Assembly: GCA_021292105.1 (NCBI GenBank)
Contig: CM037874.1
Coordinates: forward strand, 53,674,540 to 53,738,539
DNA: 64,000 nt
Origin: Anadara kagoshimensis
Taxonomy: Eukaryota > Mollusca > Bivalvia > Arcoida > Arcidae
Direction of reading: 5' to 3'
The translations under genes and the position numbers were made by a program. Below, piece by piece: positions 13,701 to 22,526 of this stretch; position 1 is the stretch's first letter; the number at the start of each line of letters is the position of its first letter. Below the pieces are notes generated by a model. The model did no database searches. It saw nothing but the letters and a program-made list of their open reading frames with translations, and was not told the DNA's origin.

Positions 13701-16700
13701 CAGATTTCAGATTCTAAATATAGATTACTTCCTCTGTCGGTTATGGTCAAGTGTCACCCAAGCTGATGTTCATTGATGTGTGTATTATGATTCAGATAAG
13801 CTCCTATGTCGCGAAACTGTAAATTAACAACACAGGCATTTTGCAGTTTGTAGATTAATATCTTTTTATATCATGACACCTTTTTCCATAATTTTGATTT
13901 GATAAAAAATGATTAAATCTATTCATATTTACTTTACAAGAGTAGAAGTTTTTTCTATCAAAAATTTAGCCTAAAAATCACCTGCGTATATATAACACAA
14001 CCTGCCAAAGGCAGCGGACACCCTAACAACCATCCGACTGGCCAAAAAAATAAATATTGTCTTGAACGGTCATTCCATCCTTGGAAACAAATCGCTGATC
14101 AAGAAATAATTTAAGAAATCATAAAAACTAACCATAGTGATAATAAAAGTAATAGTTTCAACCCAGGTGCTACGATAAACCTTACCAATTTCATTCATAA
14201 AAATTCTGATTGTCACTTGATAATTAATCTGTTAATTAGAAGTAAATACTCCGGTTCTTAAAGCATGGCCCACATATCGGATAAAAAAATTATCGATAAA
14301 ATGCCGAATTGAAAATCAGTCATTCAGTTTTTTCCTCGATAACGGACAAGCCTTGTATTGTTAATTTCGACTGAGTTAGTTCACGATCTAAGTCGTTATA
14401 TCGTAAAATCAATGTGATAAGTAATCAGTATTAACTGTCTAATAATCAACCCAAGGGTTGATTCTCTAATCACTTAATTCCGAGTCCATGCGCGTGTTCA
14501 ACAAACGTCCCTACAAGATCAATAATAGCTTTTCTTAAAAAAATCAAAGTTACCACTAACGGAACAAAATAGTTTACAAATACATTATTTTTAATCACAT
14601 TTCAAACAATTTTCATCTTGGAAAAAATTAAATACATTGTAATGTCTATCTGCCCGTTTTTAGTCAGATGAAAGTATCGGAAGATCGGGAATTCCCATAG
14701 TTGACATGTACTGAATCGGGGAATTCTACAAGTTTTCTCATCCAATGAAATTCATTGATAACGTTAGTTCCTGAAAAAATGTCTGTGTACCGACATTGTG
14801 GTCTTGTGCAAGAGTTTTAATTTCAATCAACTTTCACTTTCAAAGAAAATTAAAGCACTTAATACAGGTATGGCTTAATTGAGCTTACATTAAAATCGTA
14901 AATACATCGTAAAATACATGTCCTCCCAAGTTACAATCATGACTCCATCACGCAAATACACAACGCAACAGAAGCATAAAATTAACACTAACAACAAAAC
15001 AACATCGTTTCTTCTTGTTTTTCAACATTTATTAGAAGAATATGTATCAAGTGTTCCGACTGAATTCCAGCAATATCGTGTGGATTTCAGATGCAAAAAT
15101 TACCGTCCGAAAACATAGCGGACCGATTACGGTAAACGAACTGAAAGCACATGGCAGAATCTGTCAGATTGTAGTCTTTCCCGTTTTTTGGTGACTGTTT
15201 CGATTAATAACGTTTTCCATTAATAAAATTGAAGAAAGAAAGGAAGCATCTGAAAGTAGGTTCTTTCAAGTGAAATATAAGCTCATTCTTTTATCAGAAT
15301 TATTTTCTTACCACATGTGGGGCTCACAGTGGGATTAAGTTACATGGGCATGTAAAATCAATAAAACAGTTTTTATCAGACCATTTAATACATTAATTAC
15401 TGGTAATTTTATTGTTGTAGAAAAATATGTTGGACATTTGAGTTGTCCAAATAATTATCAATTAATTTATATTAAACCCCTTGTTTAGATGGAAATTATT
15501 CAATTATTAGCCAAGGGGCTATAGGTAGGGCAAGAACAGTTTATACCAATCCAAGACATTGAAGCTCACTTGGTCAACTTAGACATCTCCATCAGTAATT
15601 TCAACTTCATTTTAAATATACATTAATGATTCTTTAAAACAATGCTTCTATTTCATTATACCCCCCCCCCCTGCAAACGAAGTTGGGGGAGGGGGGGTAT
15701 AAAAGAATCACTTTGTTCGTCTGTCTGTCTGCCCCGCTTCGTGTCCGGAACATAACTTTTGAACCGTAGCACCTAGGATTATCAAACTTGGTATGTGGAT
15801 GCATCATGGGAAGGCGATGTGTCATGTACCAAATTTAGGTCACTGTGACCTTGACTTTGACCTCTATGATAGTAAAACCTTGTGCATCTTCGTGTCCGGA
15901 ACAGAACTTTTGTACCGTAGCACCTAGGATTATCAAACTTGGTATGTGGATGCATCATAGGAAGGCGATGTGTCATGTACCAAATTTAGGTCACTGTGAC
16001 CTTGACTTTAACCTTTGACCTCTATGATAGTAAAACCTTGTGCATCTTTGTGTCCGGAACAGAACGTTTGTACTGTAGCACCTAGGATTATCAAACTTGG
16101 TATGTGGATGCATCATGGGAAGGCGATGTGTCATGTACCAAATTTAGGTCACTGTGACCTTGACTTTGACCTTTGACCTATGATATGAGGGGTACTCATT
16201 TTGTGTAATCAATTCCTCTTACAGCTTTTCACCAAGAAGTCTGAAACTTTGCAGGATGTTTCTATATACATTGAAACATGTGCATAACATGTGCACCTCC
16301 TATTTTTGTTGGATTATATTATTTTGCTCATATTTTATGGGTAGTTTAACTTGGTCATTTTTCAACAATATTCCATATGAGGGATACCCATTTTGTGTTA
16401 TCAACTCCTCTTACAGCTTTTAACAAACAAGTCTGAAACTTTACAGGATATTTCTATATACATTGAACATGTGCACCTCCTTTTTTAGCTGGATTATATA
16501 GTTACTTAATTATATATGATCCAATTTTTTTAAAACTATGCATAGATATTGAGCATAATAAGAACATTATTGGTTTCACATGTATTTTGTCGACTTATTA
16601 ACATTTTCATACACAGAATTTTTCACATTACAATTTGGTCATACATACAACTTGTCCCCAGATCAAAAGTTGGGAACAGGTGGGGGGGGGGGGGGGGGTA

Positions 16701-19700
16701 TTAGCCTCTTTCAGAGACAGTTCTAGTTTTATTTAATTTAAGTATTAAATAATTTTATTTTATTTTGAATTAAATGAATTTAATTGGGTTTTAATTATAT
16801 TTATTCGGTTCTATCAGAATAATATCATTAGTCTTTGATTTCAAAATGCAGCATTTGTTTTAGCTCACCTGTGCCAAAAGCTCAAATGAGTTATTGTCCC
16901 TTGGGGGACCCAAAAGTTAGGAAATAGCGAAAAATCTTTAAAACCTCTTAAGGTACAATAGATATAACTTAAATATTTCATGTACAGTCAAACCTGTCTA
17001 TAAAGGCCACCCAAGGGAACCAGTAAAAGTGGTCTTTATGAACAGATGGACTTTATATACAGAGTCAAATAATATGATAAAAGAGCAATTGGGATACAAT
17101 TCTACTGGCCTTTACAAAACAGGTGACCCTTATATAGAGATGGTCTTTAAGGCAGGTTGGACTGTATAACATACTTAGGACACGTTGTTTCAGAATTGCA
17201 GATATCTTAGCTGTATGGGCCAAAATGGGGACACGATAAGGTTTTTAAGGTAGAAATTGCTAAAAAAGAGTATTTGTCAATATATTTGGACAACTATTAG
17301 CTTTTTTGTATAGGCATATTTATTAGAATATTGTAGGTATTGGTATTATGATTCTTATGATATATGAATGAAGGTCATGGGTTCAAAGGTCAAAGTCACA
17401 GATGCAAACTATTACTGAAATAGCTAATTATCCCAACACTATTGACATTTTGTATAGGCATGTATATTAGACTATTGTTGGTATTGATATCGCAATCATT
17501 GTGACATACGAATGAAGATCATGGGTTCAAAGGTCAAGGTCACAGATGTATAAAAATACTGAAACGGCCTTGTTTTTAGCTCAAATGACCAATTGTCAGT
17601 TTCGGATAAAAAGATTTTTAAAGATATTTTTGCATCCTTCGGTCACCTTGACTAGTCATAGTAGCCGTGGCAATGCCATAATCAAATGTGAATTGCACCA
17701 TTTTAATTTTAATCTGTCAGGTAGTTTCAGAGAAGACAAAAATAGGTGTTAATGACACACACACATACTCATGCTACACTATGCATGTGTATGTGCATGT
17801 CATCTGATTTCAAAAGAAGTGATATATACAGATTTCTTGAATCACACCATTTAATGCTTTGAGCAAGTTCTGTTGGTTTTCATGTTCACTCGACTTTGAA
17901 TATGTACATGGTTTTGGCTGCGAATAGCTGCAATAATGCTGATGCCGCTTTAAACAATAATTCACTCGCCCATTCTTTTAAAAACAGGTTTTGGAGTTTC
18001 AGTACTTTCAGTACTTTGATTCCCTATGTTTCTATTCCTGGTAGCCAAAATCGCCATTGGCTACTAATTTCTGAGGAATTCTTTCAAAAATTAACATATT
18101 TTAGCAAATTTGTGGAAAAATACTTTAAAAAGGACTATATTTTCACAAATTTTGGAAATTTGGCTACTAATTATTTAAAATTTGGGGAAACTTCCCTTAT
18201 TCCGTAGTAATTTTATGCAAACAAAATAACTGATCATCTTTTTAAAAGTAATAAATCCATAAAACACACTTAATAGATGATTCCCATGCAAGATTATGTA
18301 AACTATGGAATTGTTTTTTTATTAGCAGAAAAAATCGCCTGTCCATACGAAGGCTGTACATACATGGGAAGTAACCAGGTATTGAAGAAACACATCCAAC
18401 ATCTTCATACTAACAAGGTATTTTAATTCATTTCTGTTTCAAGTTACAAAAAAAAAATAGATGAAAGGAAATAGCTACGAATGATTATCAATTTTCATTA
18501 CATTTGGAATCCAAGTTGGATTGAAAAATTTGAAAAGTTGAAAAATACCTACTCAACACTTTGTATTGTCTTAACAATACTGTTTATTTATTAATAAATA
18601 CAAAAAAAAAAAAAAAAACAATCAAAGAGGTCCCATTTTGGGGTATTAGAATTACAATAAAGGAGTTACTGTTAATAGGAATGAAGTTTACAAGTACTTT
18701 CTCATTGGAACCTCTTGGATAATCTTTTATACGGTAATTCGTCTTGGACAAAAAAATGTCCGAAGGGCCAGACCAAAGTTTCTGGAGCCCTGGTCTAAAG
18801 CTACAATTTACAGATGACATTGCCTTTCACTGCCTTGTTTTATATTCCAATCTGGACAGATCCAAGTTTGTTGGTGCACTTGCCAAAGTTTGGAGATTTT
18901 TGGCTTTGTCTATATGAACTAAATTATTACGACCGAAGCGAACTACCGGTACGTCATTCCAGACCACCATGGTTTAACTAGGTTATGCTTGCGCTGGAAT
19001 CTGAAGTTGAGTTGTTAAGGTCATTGGCCGATTAATCCACGGAAGAGTTTAACTTTTCTTACAGAATCCTTCATTGTTTGTATACATCTAATAAATACTC
19101 TTTATACTAGACTAAAGTTACCGGCACTGATTTATTGTGACTTGGTTCCCACCACACTCACGCTGTTTAGTATGTCCTCAAACAAGACATGTAATTTCAA
19201 ATTGCCCCAATCTTCCTAGCTACCCTTAAGCATTTTGATAATATTATGTCTTTTCCTTTATTTGTGTTATCACAATTTTATGCAACCCACGGTCGAGTGC
19301 CATCTAACGGTCAAGAATTTTCAAATATTATGCCCCCTTCCCCTAAAGGTAGAGAAACTTTACACATTTTTATTCCCCTCCCTGAACTGACAATATCAGA
19401 ATGGTTAGACAAATAAAGACGTTATTGGGGGAGGGGGGGGGCAGGGCTTTTAGTGTTTACTTAAATTAAGGCACATTTCTTACACCACTTTTCTAATTCT
19501 TGAAAACTTTGTAACAGATATTAATGGAACTCTATAGGACAAATCTTTGGATCTGTTGCTATTTATATTTTTATCATGCTCAGTGATTTTGTTGACTACC
19601 AAATAAAGGTAATTTCCCCTATGGAAAATGACCAAAATTTCCCAATTTGACCACTAAAATTCCCAAAACAAGAGTGATATGCTAGCAAATTAAATCTATT

Positions 19701-20492
19701 TGTCCTTACCCACAAAATGTTAAATATTGTCACAATAAAACATCTTTGTAATGAGGATTCTAATCTATTACAAGCATGTCATTATGTAGTTTGCTGTATT
19801 TCAGAACTTCAAAATTTCCCAATTTAAAAGGCAGAAGGTAGTTTTAAAAAACTAACAAAATCACTGATGCTCATGGTCGGGAAAATATGGATTTTCCAGT
19901 TTGAATTTGTTTACGGGACACTTTTGAAATGGCATTTCATTTTCAGTTGTTTGTTAATTTGTTTATTAATTCATGTTATATTAATTATAAATTGTAGGAC
20001 GATAGGCCATTTTGTTGTCGCTTATGTGGATTTAAGACAAAAACTAGTGCAATTTTGAATAAACACCTTGAAAACCAGCACAAGGTAGAAGTTGTTACTA
20101 AAAATAAACTATTTGAACAGATGATGAGAACCGGTGAAGGATATGAAGCTGTGGCGCAACAAAATCGTCTGGAAGTGCTGGAGCGGGTGACACAGGGTCA
20201 CAGCAACAGATATCCGGTTGTAGTTAATGCACCAGTGGAACAGCAAACTACATACCAAACTACATACCAGTTACAAGCCAGTGATGTTAATCCCAGTGAA
20301 CAAAATGTGGCCATAGCGGGCCAACAACAAACTATAACTATCACTGGGGATCAAAATTTAACTATAGGTGCCGATGGAACTATACACGGAAACATTATTG
20401 TTGACGGTTTGAATCAAGTGATAACCAGTGACACTGTGGGTACCCTTGAAGGAGAAAACATTATCCTAATTTCCACACAACAAGCCTCTTAG
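1529..20492 (+). CDS. C2H2 zinc-finger protein gene, 3' part (spliced)
   Basis: A likely DNA-binding nuclear protein. The coding exons are 1529..1792, 1873..2091, 8097..8227, 9488..9561, 10423..10506, 18329..18417 and 19998..20492. Every boundary has AG/GT, and all phases agree, giving 451 residues in the window plus TAG. The product has a half finger, an acidic linker (about residues 22-58), an atypical module, then fingers of the form C-x2-C-x12-H-x3/4-H (starts CEKC, CVEC, CHLC, CTFC, CEVC, CRLC) and one C-x4-C finger (CPYEGC). After the last finger comes a tail of about 130 residues rich in Gln, Thr, Val and Ile, resembling an activation or oligomerisation region. An extra finger exon at 10577..10660 may be included. 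I do not recognise the orthologue. The gene converges with rabphilin. The multi-finger family call is secure; the DNA target is unknown. Confidence 0.88.
1873..2091 (+). CDS. zinc-finger gene, second exon in window
   Basis: The acceptor follows a T-rich tract (AAACCTTTCAG) and the donor is AGG|GTAAGT; 73 codons, phase 0 at both ends. It opens with Gly-Cys and the correct C-x12-H-x4-H spacing (ending HVLDKH), so it looks like the second part of a finger. It then carries a complete finger CEKC...H-x3-H and the first part of a third (CVEC...MLR). The third is completed by the next exon, which begins Gln-His. The preceding intron is only 80 bp, unlike the neighbouring introns of 1-8 kb. Confidence 0.85.
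2531..4206 (+). repeat. hairpin-ended repeat element with 144-bp internal tandem units
   Basis: The 5' end carries the hairpin GAGCCGAAAGGCTC followed by a (GTCGTGC)n tract. The body from about 3080 to 4190 is some seven tandem units of 141-145 bp; the anchor GTTCAAAG is at 3163, 3308, 3453, 3598, 3739, 3882 and 4163. Each unit contains GGTTCAAAGGTCAAGGTCA or a close variant. The 3' end is GTGAGC...GGCCCATGGGCCTCTTG, a perfect 12-bp palindrome near the terminus. Both ends lie in T-rich DNA. Hairpin ends plus internal minisatellites resemble non-autonomous Helentron-like elements reported in bivalves. That assignment is an inference; no transposase-like ORF is present. Confidence 0.75.
4207..4906. 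other. intron DNA without recognised features
   Basis: AT-rich intron sequence between two repeat elements. No exon-like ORF with splice sites and no repeat structure was recognised. Confidence 0.5.
4907..5662. repeat. foldback element with long imperfect inverted arms
   Basis: The left arm reads GATTTAAGTTACTATCTATT TACTCAGCTGG... and the right arm ends ...CCAGCTGAGTAAATAGATAG, its reverse complement. Matching continues inward over roughly 300 bp per arm: the GGAATGGTTAAAAATCAAT block, the AATGGTAAA / TTTACCATT block, and the GACGTAGTCATGACG / CGTCATCATTACATC block. The loop is near 5330. No ORF of note lies inside. It behaves like a long-TIR miniature transposon or foldback element in intron DNA. 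Confidence 0.75.
5995..6508. repeat. two adjacent palindromic MITE-like units
   Basis: Two units (about 5995..6252 and 6253..6508) sit head to tail. Each begins with ATTTCACA...TTAACTAAGATT and ends with the inverse (AATCTTAG...GATTGTGAAACTGG). Each also has the shared core TTTTCAAGA...TTCATGAATTTAAGGTG. A further terminus (GATTGTGAAACTGGGGCC) ends at about 5685. Terminal inverted repeats with no coding capacity indicate MITE-like elements; the family is unknown. Confidence 0.7.
6509..8096. other. intron DNA, no gene recognised
   Basis: The remainder of the 6-kb intron. An ORF of 69 codons near 7340 has no splice context or family resemblance. A G-rich purine stretch runs through 7560..7715. 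Nothing else stands out. Confidence 0.5.
8097..8227 (+). CDS. zinc-finger gene exon (finger CHLC)
   Basis: The acceptor TTTTTTCAG precedes CAA CAT, which completes the CVEC finger of the previous exon (H-x4-H). A full finger follows, CHLC-x12-H-x4-H, then a short charged linker. The donor GTGAGT leaves two bases (AA) of a Lys codon, phase 2, and the next exon supplies the G. Confidence 0.88.
8229..8499. repeat. 90-bp tandem repeat starting at the splice donor
   Basis: Three diverged copies with the anchor CACAGTAGCCCATG at 8257, 8347 and 8437 (period 90). The first unit begins inside the donor sequence GTGAGTA of the upstream exon; later units keep GAGTACA. The array therefore grew from the exon's immediate 3' flank. 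Confidence 0.7.
8539..8645 (+). repeat. internally deleted copy of the GAGC-hairpin element
   Basis: The start TTAGCTCACCTGAG and the end GTGAGCATTAAGGCCCCTAGGCCTCTTG match the two ends of the element at 2531..4206, but the body is almost entirely missing. This supports those two sequences as the true element termini. Confidence 0.7.
8646..9487. other. intron DNA with SINE-tail fragments and one hairpin terminus
   Basis: From 8765 to 8920 there are two tandem tail-like pieces of the SINE-B family (…ATCTTTACTGGGGT.TAAAACACCAT). At 9030..9066 a C-run and G-run flank a short loop (CCCCCC...GAGGGGGTTATT), which looks like the 5' hairpin end of another hairpin-capped element. No exon was recognised. 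Confidence 0.5.
9488..9561 (+). CDS. zinc-finger gene exon (finger CTFC)
   Basis: The acceptor is TTTATAG and the donor is G|GTAAAT. One complete finger CTFC-x12-H-x3-H is encoded in 24 codons plus split codons, phase 2 in and phase 1 out. Tyr and Phe occupy core positions. Confidence 0.87.
9574..9645. repeat. CT-rich microsatellite
   Basis: An imperfect (CT)n/(CCCTC)n pyrimidine tract just downstream of a splice donor. Confidence 0.85.
9664..10010 (+). repeat. SINE-B copy with a tandem second tail
   Basis: The head GGTAGCTAAGAGGTCTGAAGC resembles a tRNA A-box of the Ser/Leu type. It is followed by the family body (GCAAATCCTAATGTGATAAAG, CCAGAACTGACCACCTTGAT) and the tail ATAAGTGG.AGA.TCTTAACTGGGGC. 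A second, headless copy follows from about 9890. Confidence 0.65.
10066..10356 (-). repeat. SINE-A (tRNA-derived) copy
   Basis: Read on the minus strand: tRNA-like head (CCACTATGGTAACTCAAATC, then GGTTACGAACCC in the B-box position), body (GACTGTTCC, AAAGTCACTGG) and tail (TATAAGTGAAATATTCTTGACTGGGAC). Diverged relative to the copy at 52536..52878. Confidence 0.75.
10423..10506 (+). CDS. zinc-finger gene exon, copy 1 of a duplicated finger (CEVC)
   Basis: 84 bp, phase 1 at both ends, acceptor ACTATTTAG, donor G|GTAATA. It encodes one finger, CEVC-x12-H-x3-H, plus short flanks. It has an almost identical neighbour 70 bp downstream (10577..10660). Because both are symmetric phase-1 exons of the same length, including one, the other or both keeps the reading frame. 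Confidence 0.88.
10577..10660 (+). CDS. duplicated finger exon, copy 2 (CKVC)
   Basis: Same length (84 bp) and phase as 10423..10506, with acceptor TGTATTTAG and donor G|GTAATG. It has no stop codon in the exon frame. There are eight base differences: five change the residue (V>I, D>N, E>K, G>E, A>P) and three are silent. Both Cys and both His are kept. The 70-bp intron between the copies holds a 3' terminus of the hairpin element (CAGGTGAGCGTATCAGGCC...CCTCTTG). That fragment supplies the pyrimidine tract of this copy's acceptor. Use in transcripts, alone or with copy 1, is unproven. Confidence 0.65.
10661..11488. repeat. about 150-bp diverged tandem repeats in intron
   Basis: From about 10855 to 11285 three diverged units share ...ACTTTATTTCTCTA.AG..TTTAATGAAACTTGATA..AGGGTTTAT and AGAGTTATTGCCCTTTGTTT. 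This looks like the body of an element similar in design to the next one, without visible hairpin ends. No exon was recognised. Confidence 0.6.
11489..12690 (+). repeat. hairpin-ended element with (GTCC)n and 161-bp tandem units
   Basis: Starts with the inverted repeat AGTCCCCT...AGGGGACT enclosing GCCGGCGAAAGCCGA. A (GTCC)n/(GTCT)n microsatellite follows at about 11535..11650. Then come five tandem units of exactly 161 bp (anchor TTTTCC at 11660, 11821, 11982, 12143, 12304) plus a partial unit. The end contains GGGACCGGTAGGGGACTAT. Long ORFs on both strands over the microsatellite are artefacts of the repeat. Same architecture as the element at 2531. Confidence 0.8.
12691..15656. other. intron DNA, no gene recognised
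   Basis: AT-rich, somewhat less repetitive than its surroundings. At about 13206..13335 a unit of about 75 bp is present twice (CTCACCGAACGGTAATACTC / CTCGCCGAATGGTACTACTC). At 14296..14345 a stretch (GCCGAATTGAAAATC then GGTTTTTTCCTC-like) also occurs at about 37617..37660, so it is dispersed. A 66-codon ORF near 14918 has no support. Confidence 0.5.
15657..16705 (+). repeat. hairpin-ended element with ERE-bearing tandem units
   Basis: The 5' hairpin is TATACCCCC...GGGGGGTATA, followed by TTCGTCTGTCTGTCTGCC. Three tandem units of about 151-158 bp follow (GTGTCCGGAACA...TTTGACCTCTATGATAGTAA). Each unit contains the perfect palindrome AGGTCACTGTGACCT (15837, 15988, 16146). The 3' part repeats a GGGGTACTCATTTTGTGT..ATCAA block, and the end is marked by a run of G followed by TATTAG. 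No ORF is supported. Confidence 0.75.
15837..16160. promoter_or_regulatory. three perfect palindromic AGGTCAnnnTGACCT sites
   Basis: AGGTCACTGTGACCT occurs at 15837..15851, 15988..16002 and 16146..16160. This is the textbook inverted-repeat-3 half-site arrangement bound by oestrogen-type nuclear receptors. A half-site TGACCTTGAC overlaps each. The match is seen directly; any regulatory role is inferred, and the sites lie inside a repeat. Confidence 0.4.
16860..17575 (+). repeat. diverged GAGC-hairpin element interrupted by a MITE
   Basis: Begins TTAGCTCACCTGTGCCAAAAG and carries about two of the 144-bp-type units (TTGTATAGGCAT.TATTAGA.TATTGT.GGTATT, GGGTTCAAAGGTCAA.GTCACAG). At 16984..17165 it is split by an ACAGTC...GACTGT miniature element. 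The 3' palindrome is not clearly kept. Confidence 0.65.
16984..17165. mobile_element. MITE with ACAGTC...GACTGT inverted ends
   Basis: 182 bp. The left end is ACAGTCAAACCTGTCTATAA and the right end is the inverse of ACAGTCCAACCTGCCTTAAA. The interior contains GGCCACCCAAGGGAACCAGT. Related copies are at about 27134..27285, 38003..38189, 48235..48460 and 58050..58197. Short, non-coding and repeated, with terminal inverted repeats: a miniature DNA transposon. Confidence 0.75.
17576..18328. other. intron DNA, no gene recognised
   Basis: A 103-codon ORF at 17896..18207 lacks splice context and any recognised domain. It overlaps sequence similar to about 1035..1140 (ATTTTAGCAAATTTGTGGAA-type blocks), so it is likely repeat-derived. 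Confidence 0.45.
18329..18417 (+). CDS. zinc-finger gene exon (finger CPYEGC)
   Basis: The acceptor TTTATTAGCAG follows a T-rich run and the donor is AAG|GTATTT; phase 1 in, phase 0 out. It encodes C-x4-C (CPYEGC), then 11 residues to the first His and HIQHLH. The loop is one residue shorter than usual. The C-x4-C spacing is known in other C2H2 proteins. Confidence 0.83.
18418..19997. other. intron DNA, no gene recognised
   Basis: A copy of a dispersed AT-rich repeat is visible at about 19600..19850 (GACCAAAATTTCCCAATTTGACCACTAAAATT). It matches similar stretches near 13045, 27285 and 61035. A poly-A run is at 18602. No further exon is needed for frame. Confidence 0.5.
19998..20492 (+). CDS. 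zinc-finger gene terminal coding exon
   Basis: The acceptor is AAATTGTAG; 164 residues and TAG at 20490..20492. It starts with DDRPF and the last finger CRLC-x12-H-x4-H. The tail has no zinc ligands. It has a helical charged part (KLFEQMMRTGEGYEAVAQQN), then Gln/Thr-rich stretches (QQQTITITGDQ) and a hydrophobic, Gly-dotted end finishing STQQAS. Tails like this occur in BTB-less C2H2 regulators, but I cannot assign an orthologue. Confidence 0.88.
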   Translation, partial: DDRPFCCRLCGFKTKTSAILNKHLENQHKVEVVTKNKLFEQMMRTGEGYEAVAQQNRLEVLERVTQGHSNRYPVVVNAPVEQQTTYQTTYQLQASDVNPSEQNVAIAGQQQTITITGDQNLTIGADGTIHGNIIVDGLNQVITSDTVGTLEGENIILISTQQAS

Positions 20493-21261
20493 CATGTTGA
20501 CGATATAAATTTTTTTAAAGATACAGAATATTATTTTTATAATTTCATCTTCATGGTTTTGACTTCAGGATTTTCACACTTAAAAAGAGAAAACATTGTA
20601 ATTTCCGCAAAACTGCACAATTATAATATATTTTGAAAAAGATAATTGTTAAATATATGATTTTTTTAAAACAATTTCATCACCATAGTTATGTCTTCAG
20701 GATATTTACATATGTGTTTTTGAAGTTTACTTTTTGGAGTTCATCTGTTTTTCTTGTTAATTTTTATTAAGATTTGGAATTGATATTGGCTAGTTGAACC
20801 TTAAAAATAGGGTCATTTGGCAAAATATGGAGTCAATGTTACTTTATAGATTAAACATAGTAGGTAAATGTTAAGGGGAGATAAATATTATTTATTTTTG
20901 CTGTATACTGATTTTTTGGTTATTTCGCAGTTGTTTGTTTTGCGCCAAAATTAAAAACCCAGCCAAAAATTATATTATTCTTATTTTGAAATAGTGCATA
21001 TTTCAAAAACGCGGAAATTTAACTGTGCGGATATCTCTAAATTTCCTAATTAAATATGTTTTACAGTATAGTGAATCTCTTTAAAGTCATACTTAAATTT
21101 ATTTGCAAATGTAAACCAAGAACTAATATCTGTTTCACAACATAATATTTTTGACTCTTAGGGAAGCATGATGCAGTTACTTGGTATACATGTATGTTAC
21201 TGTATTACTATTTTACTGGATAGTGAGATGTCTAAACAGAATCTTAATACTGATAATTTTA
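20493..21261. other. 3' flank of the zinc-finger gene (UTR expected)
   Basis: The 3' UTR should lie here. No canonical AATAAA was picked out close to the stop codon. About 20515..20575 and 20590..20710 share diverged blocks (TTCAGGATTTTCACA / TTCAGGATATTTACA), a local duplication. Confidence 0.4.
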
Positions 21262-22020
21262 TCCCCTGCTGACAAATCAGCGAAGGAATATAGTAATGCA
21301 TTCCATTTGTCTGTCTGTCCATACCATACATCTGTATGTCACACTTTTTTGTGGACAAGTTTTCCAATACCATCTGTCAGATATAGATTAAATCTTAATA
21401 GAATGATCAGTGGGCGGTGAAGTTTTGCTCATTATTTTTCCCTTTCTGTTCAATGAATTTTCAGAATTCTGTAAAGAGCTTGTAGATCAGCATGATGAAA
21501 TGTTGTAAATTTGGCCTTAAAAGAACTTGTAGATTATCTTGAACAAAATGTTGTAAATTTGCAATGGTTTCCCAGTGAATTAATAAATTTTAATACAATC
21601 GGATTGAGTTAACTGAACAACGGATAATGGCTCTTCCCCATCAAGTTATCAGCTATTAACTATCTGATAAAGGTTTAGATTTTTTATGCATTTCTAGTCA
21701 ATAATTTTTCTATATTTAAACTTGCCCTTTATGACACTTTTAAATAACAACCACTTTCATTTTGAAAGATCATATTAAGTCTTATTATACCCCGTTGCAA
21801 ACTAGTTTGAGGGGGTATATAGAAATTACCATCTCTGTCTGTCCATTGATGTGAAATTGTGTCTGGGCCATATCTCATAATTGCTTTTGACGACTGTCAT
21901 AAAATTCACATGAATAATCTTCAGAGTCCAAAAGTGTGTCATGACCTGAACCAAGGTCATATTGGAAAGGTCAAGTTCACGGAAAACATTAAACCCTTGT
22001 AGATGTTTAGGGTATATATT
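21262..22020 (+). repeat. two partial hairpin-capped elements
   Basis: At 21262 ATCCCCTGCTGACAAATCAG begins a 5' end followed by TTTGTCTGTCTGTCC. At 21786 TACCCCGTTGCAAACTAGTT then GAGGGGGTAT forms a hairpin followed by CATCTCTGTCTGTCC. Both show the shared layout (hairpin, then TCTG/TCCG tract, then body with AGGTCA-type motifs). Neither has a visible 3' end. Confidence 0.55.
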
Positions 22021-22204
22021 TTTCTCCCAATGAAATTTATGTAAACTAAACCATGAACATTTAACCTCACAAATATGAATTATTCTACAGTACAACACGT
22101 ATTAAACGAGGATTTTCAAGGCAACATTTGTTAACCAATTTTTAGGGAACAATGTGACTTCTAGGTATATTGATTGATTCATTTATAAAATGGGGTTTTA
22201 AATC

Positions 22205-22526
22205 CAAAGTCAAGTATATTTCACTTAAATCGAGATGTCACCAGTTATATGTGAAGTGGCAGAAATTTTTACCTTTACTGTGTGCTCAGGACAATGTGCA
22301 GGGAGTATCCTTTGACATGCCATGTCTTCTGTGAAGACATGGTGCATTGGTTTTTAATGTCTCTTCTGAAGGTCCGACCCCTCGACTTTCATTTCTAAAT
22401 GCCTGTCAAAAGAACAGTCACTACCTATTTTCAAGTTTTGGTAAGACCTTGGCCAGGCTTCGAACCCATGGCCTTAACATAGGGAGCAAGTACATGTACT
22501 CTACCAACTAACTACTGCAGTGGTCT
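22205..22526 (-). repeat. SINE-A copy
   Basis: On the minus strand: head GACCACTGCAGTAGTTAGTTGG and a B-box like GGTTCGAAGCCT, body GACTGTTCTTTTGAC, and tail ATTTAAGTGAAATATACTTGAC. Full length but diverged. An internal hairpin (CATGTCTTC...GAAGACATG) is unique to this copy. Confidence 0.75.

Noticed and set aside
17896..18207. 103-codon ORF before a zinc-finger exon
   Set aside because: No splice sites in phase, and part of it matches a dispersed block near 1035..1140.
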